Source: Modestobacter marinus (lineage in GTDB: Bacteria; Actinomycetota; Actinomycetes; Mycobacteriales; Geodermatophilaceae). Taken from it: a stretch of DNA of 64,000 bases. The position numbers were made by a program, and so were the translations under genes. The stretch is taken from contig NZ_JAAMPA010000001.1 in assembly GCF_011758655.1 (NCBI RefSeq), forward strand, positions 186,001 to 250,000, given 5' to 3'. Positions 43,558 to 51,878 of this stretch are shown here, piece after piece (the stretch's first letter is position 1; each line of letters starts with the position of its first letter). Under the pieces are notes generated by a model, which made no database searches, had not been told where the DNA came from, and was given only the letters and a program-made list of their open reading frames with translations.

Positions 43558-44267
43558 CGATCGCGATCACCACGCCGACGCCGGAGCTGGCGGCCGAGGC
43601 CGATGCGCGCTTCGAGGGGATCACCGACCCGGTCGAGCAGGCGCTGGCCGTGCTCACCTGGGCCGGGGACACCTTCGGGGAGTCCTTCGCCATCACCTCG
43701 AGCATGGCCGACGGGCTGCTCGCCCACCTGGCCAGCCGCGCCGTCCCCGGCGTCAACGTCGTCTTCCTGAACACCGGGTACCACTTCGCCGAGACGATCG
43801 GCACCCGCGACTGGATCACCAGCGTCCTGCCGATCACGCTGCACGACGTCCAGCCGCCGCTCACCGTCGCCGAGCAGGACCTGGAGCACGGGCCGCGGCT
43901 GTACGAGCGCGACCCGGACCTCTGCTGCTCGATGCGCAAGGTGCAGCCGCTGGCGCAGGCACTGGCCGGCTTCACCGCGTGGGGGTCGGGCGTCCGCCGG
44001 GACGAGTCGGCCACCCGGACGGGCACCAGGGTCGTCGACTGGGACGCCAAGCGCGGCATGGTGAAGGTCAACCCGCTCGCTGCCTGGACCCAGGACGACG
44101 TGGACGCCTACGTCGCCGAGCACCAGGTGCCGGTCAACCCGCTGTCGGAGATCGGCTACGCCTCGATCGGCTGCGAGCCCTGCACCCGTCCGGTCGCCCC
44201 GGGCGAGGACCCGCGCGCCGGCCGCTGGGCCGGCAAGAACAAGGTCGAGTGCGGGCTGCACACCTGA
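43554..44267 (+). CDS. cysH: Adenylyl-sulfate (APS) reductase, assimilatory
   Basis: A 237-residue reductase converting activated sulfate to sulfite. It has two cysteine pairs, LCCSMRKV (about 123-124) and GCEPC (about 206-209), which bind a [4Fe-4S] cluster and mark the APS-specific bacterial type rather than the PAPS type. ECGLH (232-236) carries the catalytic cysteine. VFLNTGYHFAET is the sulfonucleotide loop. It delivers sulfite to SirA. It overlaps the zinc-ribbon gene by 4 bp. Confidence 0.94.
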   Translation: MTIAITTPTPELAAEADARFEGITDPVEQALAVLTWAGDTFGESFAITSSMADGLLAHLASRAVPGVNVVFLNTGYHFAETIGTRDWITSVLPITLHDVQPPLTVAEQDLEHGPRLYERDPDLCCSMRKVQPLAQALAGFTAWGSGVRRDESATRTGTRVVDWDAKRGMVKVNPLAAWTQDDVDAYVAEHQVPVNPLSEIGYASIGCEPCTRPVAPGEDPRAGRWAGKNKVECGLHT

Positions 44268-44299
44268 CGCAGCACCTCCTCGCACGGCACGATGGGCCG

Positions 44300-44593
44300 A
44301 TGCCCCGCCCCTCGCGCTTCTCCCCCGACGACGCCGCCGCCGCACTGCGCGACCTGCCGCTGTGGTCCGGTGGGGTCGAGGGCATCGAACGCACCCTGCA
44401 GCTGCCGACCTTCCGGGCGGCCGTCGAGGCGGTCAGCGCGATCGCCGACGTCGCGGAACTGCTGGACCACCACCCGGACATGGACCTGCGCTGGACCAGC
44501 GTGCGCGTCGCGGTCGTCACGCACTCGGCCGGCGGGCTCACCGAGCTGGACCTGGAGCTCGCCCGCCGGGTCGACACCCTCTTCCCCGGCTGA
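44300..44593 (+). CDS. 4a-hydroxytetrahydrobiopterin dehydratase
   Basis: A 97-residue pterin-4a-carbinolamine dehydratase. ELLDHHPDMDLRWTSVRVAV then VTHSAGGLTELD contains the HHP and TH active-site histidines and the whole family signature. It recycles oxidised pterin cofactor, or may have another role where aromatic hydroxylases are absent. CACGAT ends 6 nt before ATG 44300, suggesting its own leaderless promoter apart from cysH. Confidence 0.92.
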   Translation: MPRPSRFSPDDAAAALRDLPLWSGGVEGIERTLQLPTFRAAVEAVSAIADVAELLDHHPDMDLRWTSVRVAVVTHSAGGLTELDLELARRVDTLFPG

Positions 44594-44676
44594 CCCCGGC
44601 CATCGACCCTCGGTCACGGCGCGCGGACGGCGACCCGCGCCGTCGAGACCGGACCGTCACCCCCGCGTGTCGCGAG

Positions 44677-44682
44677 TAGCTT
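44677..44682 (+). promoter_or_regulatory. Leaderless -10 box of the NTF2-like gene
   Basis: TAGCTT ends 7 nt before GTG 44690; there is no ribosome binding site between. Confidence 0.5.
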
Positions 44683-44689
44683 CCGGGCG

Positions 44690-45073
44690 GTGAGCACCAG
44701 CACCGTCGACACCGCCGTCGACAGCTGCGCACGCGCCCGGCTGGAGACCGACGCGACGGCGCGCCGGGCCCTGCTCGACCGGTGCTGGGCCGAGGACGGC
44801 GTCCACTGCGACCCGATCGGCCGGGCGGCCGGGCGGGACGGACTGCCCCACCACATCGGCGGCTTCCAGGCCGAGCAGTCCGGCGCCCGCCTCGAGGTGG
44901 TCAGCGGCGTCGACGAGCACGACGGCCACCTCCGCTCCGCCTGGCAGCTGCGGGCAGCGGACGGGTCGGTGGCGCTGGAGGGCACGGACTTCGGGGAAAT
45001 GGACGGCGACGGGATGGTGCGCCGGGTCATCGGCTTCTTCGGCCCCCTCCCCCCGGGTGGGTCGACGGGCTGA
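44690..45073 (+). CDS. SnoaL/NTF2-like protein
   Basis: A 127-residue protein with the cone-shaped NTF2 fold: LDRCWAEDGVHCDPIGRAAG, HIGGFQAEQSGARLEVVSGV and a closing strand with RRVIGFFGPL. Such proteins are small-molecule isomerases, hydrolases or binding proteins. It lies 32 bp upstream of an FAD oxidoreductase, so both may act on one secondary metabolite (inference). GTG 44690 follows TAGCTT by 7 nt. Confidence 0.82.
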   Translation: MSTSTVDTAVDSCARARLETDATARRALLDRCWAEDGVHCDPIGRAAGRDGLPHHIGGFQAEQSGARLEVVSGVDEHDGHLRSAWQLRAADGSVALEGTDFGEMDGDGMVRRVIGFFGPLPPGGSTG

Positions 45074-45105
45074 CACCGACGCCGCCTCTGGAGAGGGAGG
45101 ACGGC

Positions 45106-46530
45106 ATGGCTGCGATCGTGGTGCTCGGCGGTGGCGTGTGCGGGCTGGCCACCGGCATGGTGCTCGCCCGGGACGGGAACGACGTCCTGGTGCTGGAGCG
45201 GGACAGCGAGCCGGTGCCGACCTCCCCCACCGAGGCCTGGGACGGCTGGCGCCGGGCCGGGGTGGCCCAGTTCCACCAGGCGCACTACCTGCACCCCCGG
45301 TCGACCCGGGTGCTCGACGCGGAGCTGCCCGACGTCCGCGACGCGTTGCTCGCCGCCGGCGCGTTGCGCCACGACCCGCTGCGGAACGCCCCGCCCACCG
45401 TCGGGGTGCTGGACCGCCGGCCGGACGACGACCGGTTCGTCAGCGTCACCGCACGGCGCCCCACCCTCGAGCAGGTGGTCGCCCGGTCGGCCGAGGCGGA
45501 ACCGCGCCTGCGGGTCGAGCGGGGCGTGCAGGTGGAGGGCCTGGCGACCCGGCAGGTGGACGGCGCCGCGCACGTGACGGGCGTGCACACCACCACCGGC
45601 CGGCGGGTGGACGCCGACCTGGTCGTGGACGCGACCGGACGGAGGTCGCCGCTGCCGGCGTGGCTGCAGGCAGCCGGTGCCCGCCCGCCGCAGACGGAGG
45701 CGACGGACTCCGGGTTCACCTACTACACCCGGTTCTTCCGGTCGCGGTCCGGTGGTCTGCCCCCGATGCGGGCGAGCATGCAGACCCACGTCGGCACGTT
45801 CTCCCTGCTCACCCTGCCGGGCGACTGCGGCACCTGGTCGATCACGCTGGTCGTCGACTCGCACGACCGGCCGCTCAAGGAGCTGCGGCACGAGGACGCC
45901 TGGACCGCGGTCGTGGCCGCCTGTCCCCGGCACGCCCACTGGCTGGACGGTGAACCGATCACCGGGGTGCTGTCGATGTCCGGCGTCCTGGACCGCTGGA
46001 CCCGGGCGGTGGTCGACGGTGCGCCGGTGGTCACCGGGCTGGTCGCCGTGGGCGACGCCTGGTCCTGCACGAACCCCTCGCTGGGCCGCGGGATCAGCAT
46101 GGGGCTGATGCAGGTCGCGTGCCTGCGGGACGTCCTGCGGGACGGCGTGGACGACGGCCCGCAGGAGTTCGCCGAACGCTGGGACGACCGCGTGGAGAGC
46201 GCCCTGACCCCGTGGTACCGGGCGACGCTGGCGGTCGACCGGGCACGGCTGGCCGAGGTGCGCGCACTCCGGGAGGGGCAGACGCCCGCGCCACCAGAGG
46301 GACGGGCCGCCCTGGGGCCGGCGCTGGGCCGGGCCGCGGCGCACGACGCCGAGCTGTTCCGCGCGATGCTGGAGATCGCCGGCTGCCTGGCCCTGCCCCC
46401 GGAGGTGTTCAGCCGCCCGGGTCTGGCCGAGCGGGTGATGCGGGTCGCCGGGGAGCACCCGCCGGACGCTCCCCCCGGGCCGGACCGGGACCAGCTGCTG
46501 CGGCTGGTGGCCGGCGCAACCGCGAGCTGA
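45106..46530 (+). CDS. FAD-dependent oxidoreductase (halogenase/geranylgeranyl reductase-like)
   Basis: A 474-residue flavoprotein. IVVLGGGVCGLATGMVLARD binds FAD at the N-terminus, ADLVVDATGRRSPLPAWL is the DG-like second motif, and VGDAWSCTNPSLGRGISMGL is the GD motif of group A flavin monooxygenases and related halogenases. The tryptophan-halogenase WxWxIP motif is not seen. It is probably a monooxygenase or reductase. ATG 45106 follows GGGAGG by 5 nt. It is in an operon with the NTF2-like gene. Confidence 0.85.
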   Translation: MAAIVVLGGGVCGLATGMVLARDGNDVLVLERDSEPVPTSPTEAWDGWRRAGVAQFHQAHYLHPRSTRVLDAELPDVRDALLAAGALRHDPLRNAPPTVGVLDRRPDDDRFVSVTARRPTLEQVVARSAEAEPRLRVERGVQVEGLATRQVDGAAHVTGVHTTTGRRVDADLVVDATGRRSPLPAWLQAAGARPPQTEATDSGFTYYTRFFRSRSGGLPPMRASMQTHVGTFSLLTLPGDCGTWSITLVVDSHDRPLKELRHEDAWTAVVAACPRHAHWLDGEPITGVLSMSGVLDRWTRAVVDGAPVVTGLVAVGDAWSCTNPSLGRGISMGLMQVACLRDVLRDGVDDGPQEFAERWDDRVESALTPWYRATLAVDRARLAEVRALREGQTPAPPEGRAALGPALGRAAAHDAELFRAMLEIAGCLALPPEVFSRPGLAERVMRVAGEHPPDAPPGPDRDQLLRLVAGATAS

Positions 46531-46537
46531 CCACCGC

Positions 46538-46589
46538 GGCCGGAGCAGCAGCCCACACCGGGCGTCCGGGGTGCGCCGCTGCTCCGGCC
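46538..46589. terminator. Bidirectional terminator between convergent genes
   Basis: GGCCGGAGCAGC (46538-46549) pairs with GCTGCTCCGGCC (46578-46589), 12 bp around a 28-nt partly structured loop. It lies between the ends of the FAD oxidoreductase gene and the first phoX gene. Confidence 0.65.
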
Positions 46590-46596
46590 CGTGCGG

Positions 46597-48828
46597 TCAG
46601 CTGCCGACCCGACCGCCGTCCTCGCGGAAGACGACCGCCACGCTGGGCCGCGGGTAGGCCTTGTCGGCGAGCTTGTCCGGCCAGGTGCTCGACGGGGACT
46701 CACGGGTGGAGCCGGCCGTCTCCCCGGGGTGCTGCACCGAGACGAACACCGAGCGGGCGTCCGGGGTGATCAGCGGCCCGCTGCACTCGGCACCGAACGG
46801 CACCGTGAGGAACGCCTTGAGGTGCCCGCGCTCGGGCCCGGCGGTCGGCACGGCGAAGAGCCCGTCGTTGGTGCCGGCGAAGGTGCCCTCCTCCCGGTTG
46901 CGGGTGGAGAGCACGTTCCCGTCGGTGGAGATCCACAGGTTGCCGGCCGGGTCGAACTCCAGGTTGTCCGGGCAGGACAGGGCGCTGACCTGGCTCTTGT
47001 CGTAGCCGGCGAAGTAGGTCCCCGGCGTCTCGGGGTCACCGGCCACGATGAAGACCCGCCAGTAGAAGTCGTCCCCGGCGATCCCGTCGGTCTCCTGCCA
47101 CTCCAGGACGTGCCCGTTCCGGTTGCCGGACCGCTCCTCGTAGGTGCCGTCCTCGATGTCGAAGGCGAAGGACCGGGAGACCGGGTTGGGCTCGTCGGCG
47201 ACCTCGCGCTGCGAGTTGTTGGTCAGCGCGGCATAGACCCGGCCGTTGACCGGGTTGACCTGGATGTCCTCGGGCCGGTCCATCCGGGTGGGCAGCAGCG
47301 CCGGCTCGACGACCACCGGGGCGGCCGGGTCGGGGAAGTCGCCGTTGGCGTCCAGCTGCTTGCCCAGCCGGTCGGCGGCCAGCCGGGTGAAGGTCAACAC
47401 CCAGGGCACCGACTTGCCGGGGATCATCGACTGCCCGTCCTTGACCAGCGGGAGCCACTGGCCAGTGCCGTCGAACTCACCGTCGGCCGGCACCGTGGCC
47501 AGGCCGTCGATCTGCTCCGCCGGGGAGTCGCCGGTGAACCGGGCGACGTAGAGGTCCCCCTCGTCCAGCAACGTCATGTTGTGCGCGCGGGACGCGCGGT
47601 CGATGCCGGGGCGGTAACGGGCCTTGGAGACGAACTTGTAGATGTAGTCGAACCGCTCGTCGTCCCCGGAGTAGGCGACCACCCGGCCGTCCTCGGCGAT
47701 CTGGACGTTGGCCCCCTCGTGCTTGAAGCGCCCGAGCGCGGTGCGCTTCTTCGGGGCGGAGGTGCGGTCGTAGGGGTCCAGCTCGACGACCCAGCCGAAG
47801 CGGTTCACCTCGTTGGGCTCGAGGGCGAGGTCGAACCGCGGGTCGATCTCGTCCCACCGGCGGCCGGGCAGCTCCTCGGTGGAGATGCCGTACCGGGACA
47901 GGCGGGGCTCCCGCGGGTCCTCGGTGATCACCGTCGAGGTGCCGAAGTACTGGTTGAAGTTCTCCTCGCCGTGCAGGGTCGTCCCCCACGGCGTCGTCCC
48001 GCCGGCGCAGTTGTTCAGCGTCCCGAGGACGGACCGCCCCTCGGGGTCGGCCGAGGTCCGCACGTACTCCGACCCGGCCACCGGGCCGGTGAGCTCGAAG
48101 GTGGTGACCGGGGTGATCCGCCGGTTGCGGGTGCCCTTCCGGTCCGGCCGCCAGTTGCCCGTGCGGCCGTCCCGGCGCAGCTCGACCACCGAGATGCCGT
48201 GCGCCATCAGCGCGATCCGCTTCTGCTCCACGGTGGTCGGCGCCTCCTCGTCGGCCACGCCGGCGAACATCAGCTGCTCGTCGGTGTACTCGTGGTTGAC
48301 GATCATCAGCGCCCGGTTCCCGCTCCGGTCCAGGGGCAGCAGGCCGATGTAGTCGCAGTTGTAACCGAACTGCTTGGCCTGGGCCTCGGGGGTCTGGGCG
48401 TCGACGTCGAAGTCCGGCGCGTCCGGCTCCACCGGGTCGCCCCAGCGCATCACCACGCCGTAGGAGTAGCCGGTGGCCGTGACCAGCTCGTCGAGGAGGT
48501 TCTGCTCGACCGGCTCGAAGGTCAGCGGCTCGTCCAGGCCCGGCCGCCAGTCCTGGAAGGGCAGCTCCGCGGCCCGCGCGTTCGGGGTCTGCAGCTGACC
48601 CGCCGTGACGACGAGTGCACCGACGCCGGCCGCCTTGAGCGCGGTCCGCCGGCTGAACGCACCCTCGACGACCTCGCCGATGGTGGGGTTCGTGGTGGCG
48701 TTCGGCACCGGGTGGTCGCAGGCGTTGCCGCACTTGTAGTAGCACGTCACGTTGCTGCGGCTGCCGTGCCGGACGGTGTTCAGCAGCGGGAGGAGCAGGC
48801 GACGGCGGGCAGGGACGATGTCCGTCAT
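46597..48828 (-). CDS. PhoX family (DUF839) phosphatase, copy 1
   Basis: A 743-residue exported phosphatase. PhoX enzymes are calcium/iron-dependent alkaline phosphatases active on phosphate esters outside the cell. TCYYKCGNACDHPVPN (about 29-44) is the conserved N-terminal cysteine motif. FSRRTALKAAGVGALVV (about 59-75) is a Tat signal, set far from the N-terminus as in other actinobacterial PhoX. HGEENFNQYFG and ITPDARSVFVSVQHPGE are conserved active-site regions. It is a tandem paralogue of the gene at 49021-51249. A GTTCACC half-site lies upstream. Confidence 0.9.
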   Translation of the reverse strand: MTDIVPARRRLLLPLLNTVRHGSRSNVTCYYKCGNACDHPVPNATTNPTIGEVVEGAFSRRTALKAAGVGALVVTAGQLQTPNARAAELPFQDWRPGLDEPLTFEPVEQNLLDELVTATGYSYGVVMRWGDPVEPDAPDFDVDAQTPEAQAKQFGYNCDYIGLLPLDRSGNRALMIVNHEYTDEQLMFAGVADEEAPTTVEQKRIALMAHGISVVELRRDGRTGNWRPDRKGTRNRRITPVTTFELTGPVAGSEYVRTSADPEGRSVLGTLNNCAGGTTPWGTTLHGEENFNQYFGTSTVITEDPREPRLSRYGISTEELPGRRWDEIDPRFDLALEPNEVNRFGWVVELDPYDRTSAPKKRTALGRFKHEGANVQIAEDGRVVAYSGDDERFDYIYKFVSKARYRPGIDRASRAHNMTLLDEGDLYVARFTGDSPAEQIDGLATVPADGEFDGTGQWLPLVKDGQSMIPGKSVPWVLTFTRLAADRLGKQLDANGDFPDPAAPVVVEPALLPTRMDRPEDIQVNPVNGRVYAALTNNSQREVADEPNPVSRSFAFDIEDGTYEERSGNRNGHVLEWQETDGIAGDDFYWRVFIVAGDPETPGTYFAGYDKSQVSALSCPDNLEFDPAGNLWISTDGNVLSTRNREEGTFAGTNDGLFAVPTAGPERGHLKAFLTVPFGAECSGPLITPDARSVFVSVQHPGETAGSTRESPSSTWPDKLADKAYPRPSVAVVFREDGGRVGS

Positions 48829-48869
48829 GAGAGGGGTCCTCTGGTCGGGTGGGGCTGTTCCGACCCGTG

Positions 48870-48903
48870 ACGCTAGGAAGGCCTGACCACCCATCCGGTG
48901 AAC
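48870..48903 (-). promoter_or_regulatory. Promoter and possible PHO half-site of phoX copy 1
   Basis: On the minus strand GTTCACC (48903-48897), the PhoP-box unit of streptomycetes, lies 21 nt upstream of the -10 TAGCGT (48875-48870), near the expected -35. The second phoX gene has the same CCTAGCGTC (-10 at 51293-51288) but a weaker upstream site, GGTCACC. Confidence 0.4.
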
Positions 48904-48975
48904 GGCGGCCGAAACCGGAGTGACCTGTGGGCTTCCTGGGGACGATCGGGCGTGTCGCGCCGAGGCACTGGCGCA

Positions 48976-49011
48976 GCAGGAGCCCGGCCGCAGGTGTGGC
49001 CGGGCTCCTGC
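48976..49011. terminator. Hairpin between the two phoX genes
   Basis: A perfect 14-bp stem (48976-48989 with 48998-49011) closes an 8-nt loop, GCAGGTGT. It begins 10 bp after the stop of phoX copy 2 and probably ends its transcript, leaving copy 1 to its own promoter. Confidence 0.7.
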
Positions 49012-49020
49012 GTCACCGGG

Positions 49021-51249
49021 TCAGCTGCCGATCCGACCGCCGTCGGCCCGGAAGACGACCGCAACGCTGGGCCGCGGGAACGGCCGCTCGGCCAGCCGGT
49101 CCGGCCAGGTGCTGGACGGCGCCTCCCGGGTCGACCCGGGCGTCTCCCCGGGGTGCTGGACGGAGACGAAGACCGAGCGGACGTCCGGGGTGATCAGCGG
49201 ACCGCTGCACTCCGCACCGATCGGCACCGTCAGGAACGCCTTGAGGTGACCACGCTCCGGCCCCGCCGTGGGCACGGCGAAGAGCCCGTCGTTGGTCCCG
49301 GCGTAGGTGCCGACCTCCCGGTTGCGGGTGGAGAGCACGGTCCCGTCGGTGGAGATCCACAGGTTGCCACCGCGGTCGAACTCCAGGTTGTCCGGACAGG
49401 AGAGGGCACTGACCTGCGTCTTGTCGTAGCCGGCGAAGTAGGTCCCCGGCGTCTCCGGGTCACCGGCCACGATGAACACCCGCCAGTAGAAGTCGTCGCC
49501 GGCGATCCCGTCGGTCTCCAGCCACTCCAGGACGTGCCCGTTCCGGTTCCCGTCCCGCAACTCGTAGGTGCCGTCCTCGAGGTCGAAGGCGAAGGACCGG
49601 GACACCGGGTTCGCCTCGTCGGCCACCTCCCGCTGCGAGTTGTTGGTCAGCGCCGCGTAGACCCGGCCGTTGACCGGGTTCACCTGGATGTCCTCGGGCC
49701 GGTCCATCCGGGTCGGCAGCTGGGACGGGTCGACGACCACGGGTGCGGCCGGGTCGGGGAAGTCGCCGTTGGCGTCCAGCTCCTTGCCCAGCCGGTCGGC
49801 GGCCAGCCGGGTGAAGGTGAGCACCCAGGGCACCGACTTGCCCGGGATCATCGACTGCCCGTCCTTGACCAGCGGGAGCCAGTGTCCGGTGCCGTCGAAC
49901 TCACCGTCGGCCGGCAGCGTCGCGAGCCCGTCGATCTGCTCGGGCGGCGAGTCGCCGGTGAAGCGCCCGACGTAGAGGTCGCCCTCCTCGAGCAGGGTCA
50001 TGTTGTGCGCCCGCGACGCGCGGTCGAAGCCGGGCCGGTAGGACTTCTTCGACACGAACTTGTAGATGTAGTCGAACCGCTCGTCGTCGCCGGAGTAGGC
50101 GACCACCCGCCCGTCCTCGGCGATCTGGACGTTGGCCCCCTCGTGCTTGAAGCGCCCGAGCGCCGTCCGCTTCTTCGGCGTGGAGGTGGGGTCGTACGGG
50201 TCGAGCTCGACGATGTACCCGAAGCGGTTGGCCTCGTTGGGCTCCTGGGTGACGTCGAAGCGGGGATCGACCTGGTCCCACCGGCGGCCGCTGGGCTCCT
50301 CCGTGGAGATGCCGTAGCGGGACCACCGCGGCTCCCTCGGGTCCTCCGCGAACGGCGTCGACGGCCCGAAGTACTGGTTGAAGTTCTCCTCCCCGTGCAG
50401 GGTGGTGCCCCAGGGCGTCGTGCCGCCGGCACAGTTGTTCAGCGTCCCGAGGACGTGGCGGCCTGCCGGGTCGGCGTTCGTCTGCACGTACTCCGAGCCG
50501 GCCGCCGGTCCGGTGAGCTCGAAGGTCGTCGCCGGCGTCAGCCGACGGTTGCGCTTTCCCCTCGGGTCCGGTCGCCAGTTGCCCGAGTCCCCCTCCCGGT
50601 GCAGCTCCACCACGGAGAGCCCGTGGGCCATCATCGCGATGCGCTTCTGCTGGTCGGTGGTGGGCGCCTCCTCGTCCGCCACGCCCGCGAACATGAGCTG
50701 CTCGTTGGTGTACTCGTGGTTGACCACGATCAGCGCCCGGTGCCCGCTCCGGTCCAGGGGCAGGACCCCGATGTAGTCGCAGTTGTAGCCGAACTGCTTC
50801 GCCTGGGCCTCCGGCGTCTGGTTGTCGACGTCGAACTCCGGTGCACCCGGTTCCACCGGATCGCCCCAGCGCAGGACGACGGCGTACTGGTAGCCGGTGG
50901 CGGTCACGAGTTCGTCCAGGAGGTTCTGCTCGACCGGCTCGAAGGTGAGGGGCGCCTCCGGGTGCGGCTGCCAGCCTCCGCCCGGCCCGCTGGCCAGCGC
51001 GGGTGTGGAGCGCACGGAGCCCACCGCCACGACCAGCGCCCCGGCGCCGGCGGCCTTGAACAGGGACCGCCGGCTGAAGGCGCTCTCGACGACCTCGCCG
51101 ATGGTCGGGTTGTCCGACTTGTTCGGCACGGGGACGTCACAGGCGTTGCCGCACTTGTAGTGGCACGTCGTGTGCGTCCGACTGCCATGGCGGAAGGAGT
51201 CCAGGAGAGGGAGAAGCAGACGACGGCGGGTGGGCGCGATGTCCGTCAT
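49021..51249 (-). CDS. PhoX family (DUF839) phosphatase, copy 2
   Basis: A 742-residue close paralogue of the downstream phoX gene; long blocks such as GRFKHEGANVQIAEDGRVVA are identical. TCHYKCGNACDVPVPN and FSRRSLFKAAGAGALVV mirror the cysteine motif and Tat signal. Differences cluster in the mature N-terminus (about 75-110) and in short surface patches, so the copies may differ in substrate or regulation. It has its own promoter-like TAGCGT and is followed by a hairpin. Confidence 0.9.
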   Translation of the reverse strand: MTDIAPTRRRLLLPLLDSFRHGSRTHTTCHYKCGNACDVPVPNKSDNPTIGEVVESAFSRRSLFKAAGAGALVVAVGSVRSTPALASGPGGGWQPHPEAPLTFEPVEQNLLDELVTATGYQYAVVLRWGDPVEPGAPEFDVDNQTPEAQAKQFGYNCDYIGVLPLDRSGHRALIVVNHEYTNEQLMFAGVADEEAPTTDQQKRIAMMAHGLSVVELHREGDSGNWRPDPRGKRNRRLTPATTFELTGPAAGSEYVQTNADPAGRHVLGTLNNCAGGTTPWGTTLHGEENFNQYFGPSTPFAEDPREPRWSRYGISTEEPSGRRWDQVDPRFDVTQEPNEANRFGYIVELDPYDPTSTPKKRTALGRFKHEGANVQIAEDGRVVAYSGDDERFDYIYKFVSKKSYRPGFDRASRAHNMTLLEEGDLYVGRFTGDSPPEQIDGLATLPADGEFDGTGHWLPLVKDGQSMIPGKSVPWVLTFTRLAADRLGKELDANGDFPDPAAPVVVDPSQLPTRMDRPEDIQVNPVNGRVYAALTNNSQREVADEANPVSRSFAFDLEDGTYELRDGNRNGHVLEWLETDGIAGDDFYWRVFIVAGDPETPGTYFAGYDKTQVSALSCPDNLEFDRGGNLWISTDGTVLSTRNREVGTYAGTNDGLFAVPTAGPERGHLKAFLTVPIGAECSGPLITPDVRSVFVSVQHPGETPGSTREAPSSTWPDRLAERPFPRPSVAVVFRADGGRIGS

Positions 51250-51389
51250 GGGAGGTCCTCTGGTCGGGTGGGCCGCTGAGGACGGGGACGCTAGGTGACC
51301 TGCATCACTCTCCGGAGGAGGAGGGAGGAATGCTGGGTCGCCTGCGGGAGCCCGGCGGGGCGTCTGAGCGCATCGTGTACAGCCGTAGA

Positions 51390-51405
51390 CGGTGAGTAGT
51401 CACCG
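51390..51405. other. Short inverted repeat in the gap upstream of phoX copy 2
   Basis: CGGTGA-GTAG-TCACCG is a 6-bp inverted repeat in the gap 51250-51482. It may be an operator for phoX copy 2 or a terminator for the convergently read DUF3037 side. Nothing else is visible there besides the promoter-like box at 51288. Confidence 0.35.
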
Positions 51406-51482
51406 ACCGGAACGGGAGCGGCGGCGGGGGAGCGCGGACACGCCACGAGAGGGGCCGGGACCGCGGTCCTCGGACCCGGAGG

Positions 51483-51878
51483 TCAGGCCTGGACGGGGAG
51501 GACGAGCAGCTCCAGCAGCCGGTCGGCCTCGGCGTCCGGGTCGGCGGTGAGCCCGGTGTGCACCGCGCCGGGCTGGACGACGGTGCTGCGCGGCGCGGTC
51601 AGCCAGCGGAACCGCGACCCCAGCGCCTCCCGCCCGGCGGCACCGGCCCCGACCGCGGCGGAGCAGACGTCCGCGGCCGCCTGCAGGGCGGCGGCGATCG
51701 CGACCGGGTCCGCGGTCGGGTCGAGCGCGCGCAGCCTCTCGGCGTCCAGGTGCACGCGTGAGCCCAGGTAGTCCCGCTGGCGGCAGTAGACGAGCACCCC
51801 GGCGTTGAGCGACTCCCCACGCTCGACGCGGGGCACCACCCGGAGCACCGCGTACTCGAAGGTGTCCCGGCCGGTCAT
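51483..51878 (-). CDS. DUF3037 family protein
   Basis: A 131-residue protein with FEYAVLRVVPRVERGESLNA then GVLVYCRQRDYL, the DUF3037 hallmark. No function is established. Its ATG overlaps the stop of the HipA-like gene by 4 bp; the two families are regularly paired, which suggests a joint function. Confidence 0.87.
   Translation of the reverse strand: MTGRDTFEYAVLRVVPRVERGESLNAGVLVYCRQRDYLGSRVHLDAERLRALDPTADPVAIAAALQAAADVCSAAVGAGAAGREALGSRFRWLTAPRSTVVQPGAVHTGLTADPDAEADRLLELLVLPVQA

Noticed and set aside
48898-51279. Long open frame opposite phoX copy 2 (about 790 codons), and a similar one opposite copy 1 (46591-48870)
   Set aside because: Composition is rich in Gly, Arg, His, Gln and Val without domains. 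It is the expected antisense shadow of high-GC genes, and phoX on the other strand is certain.
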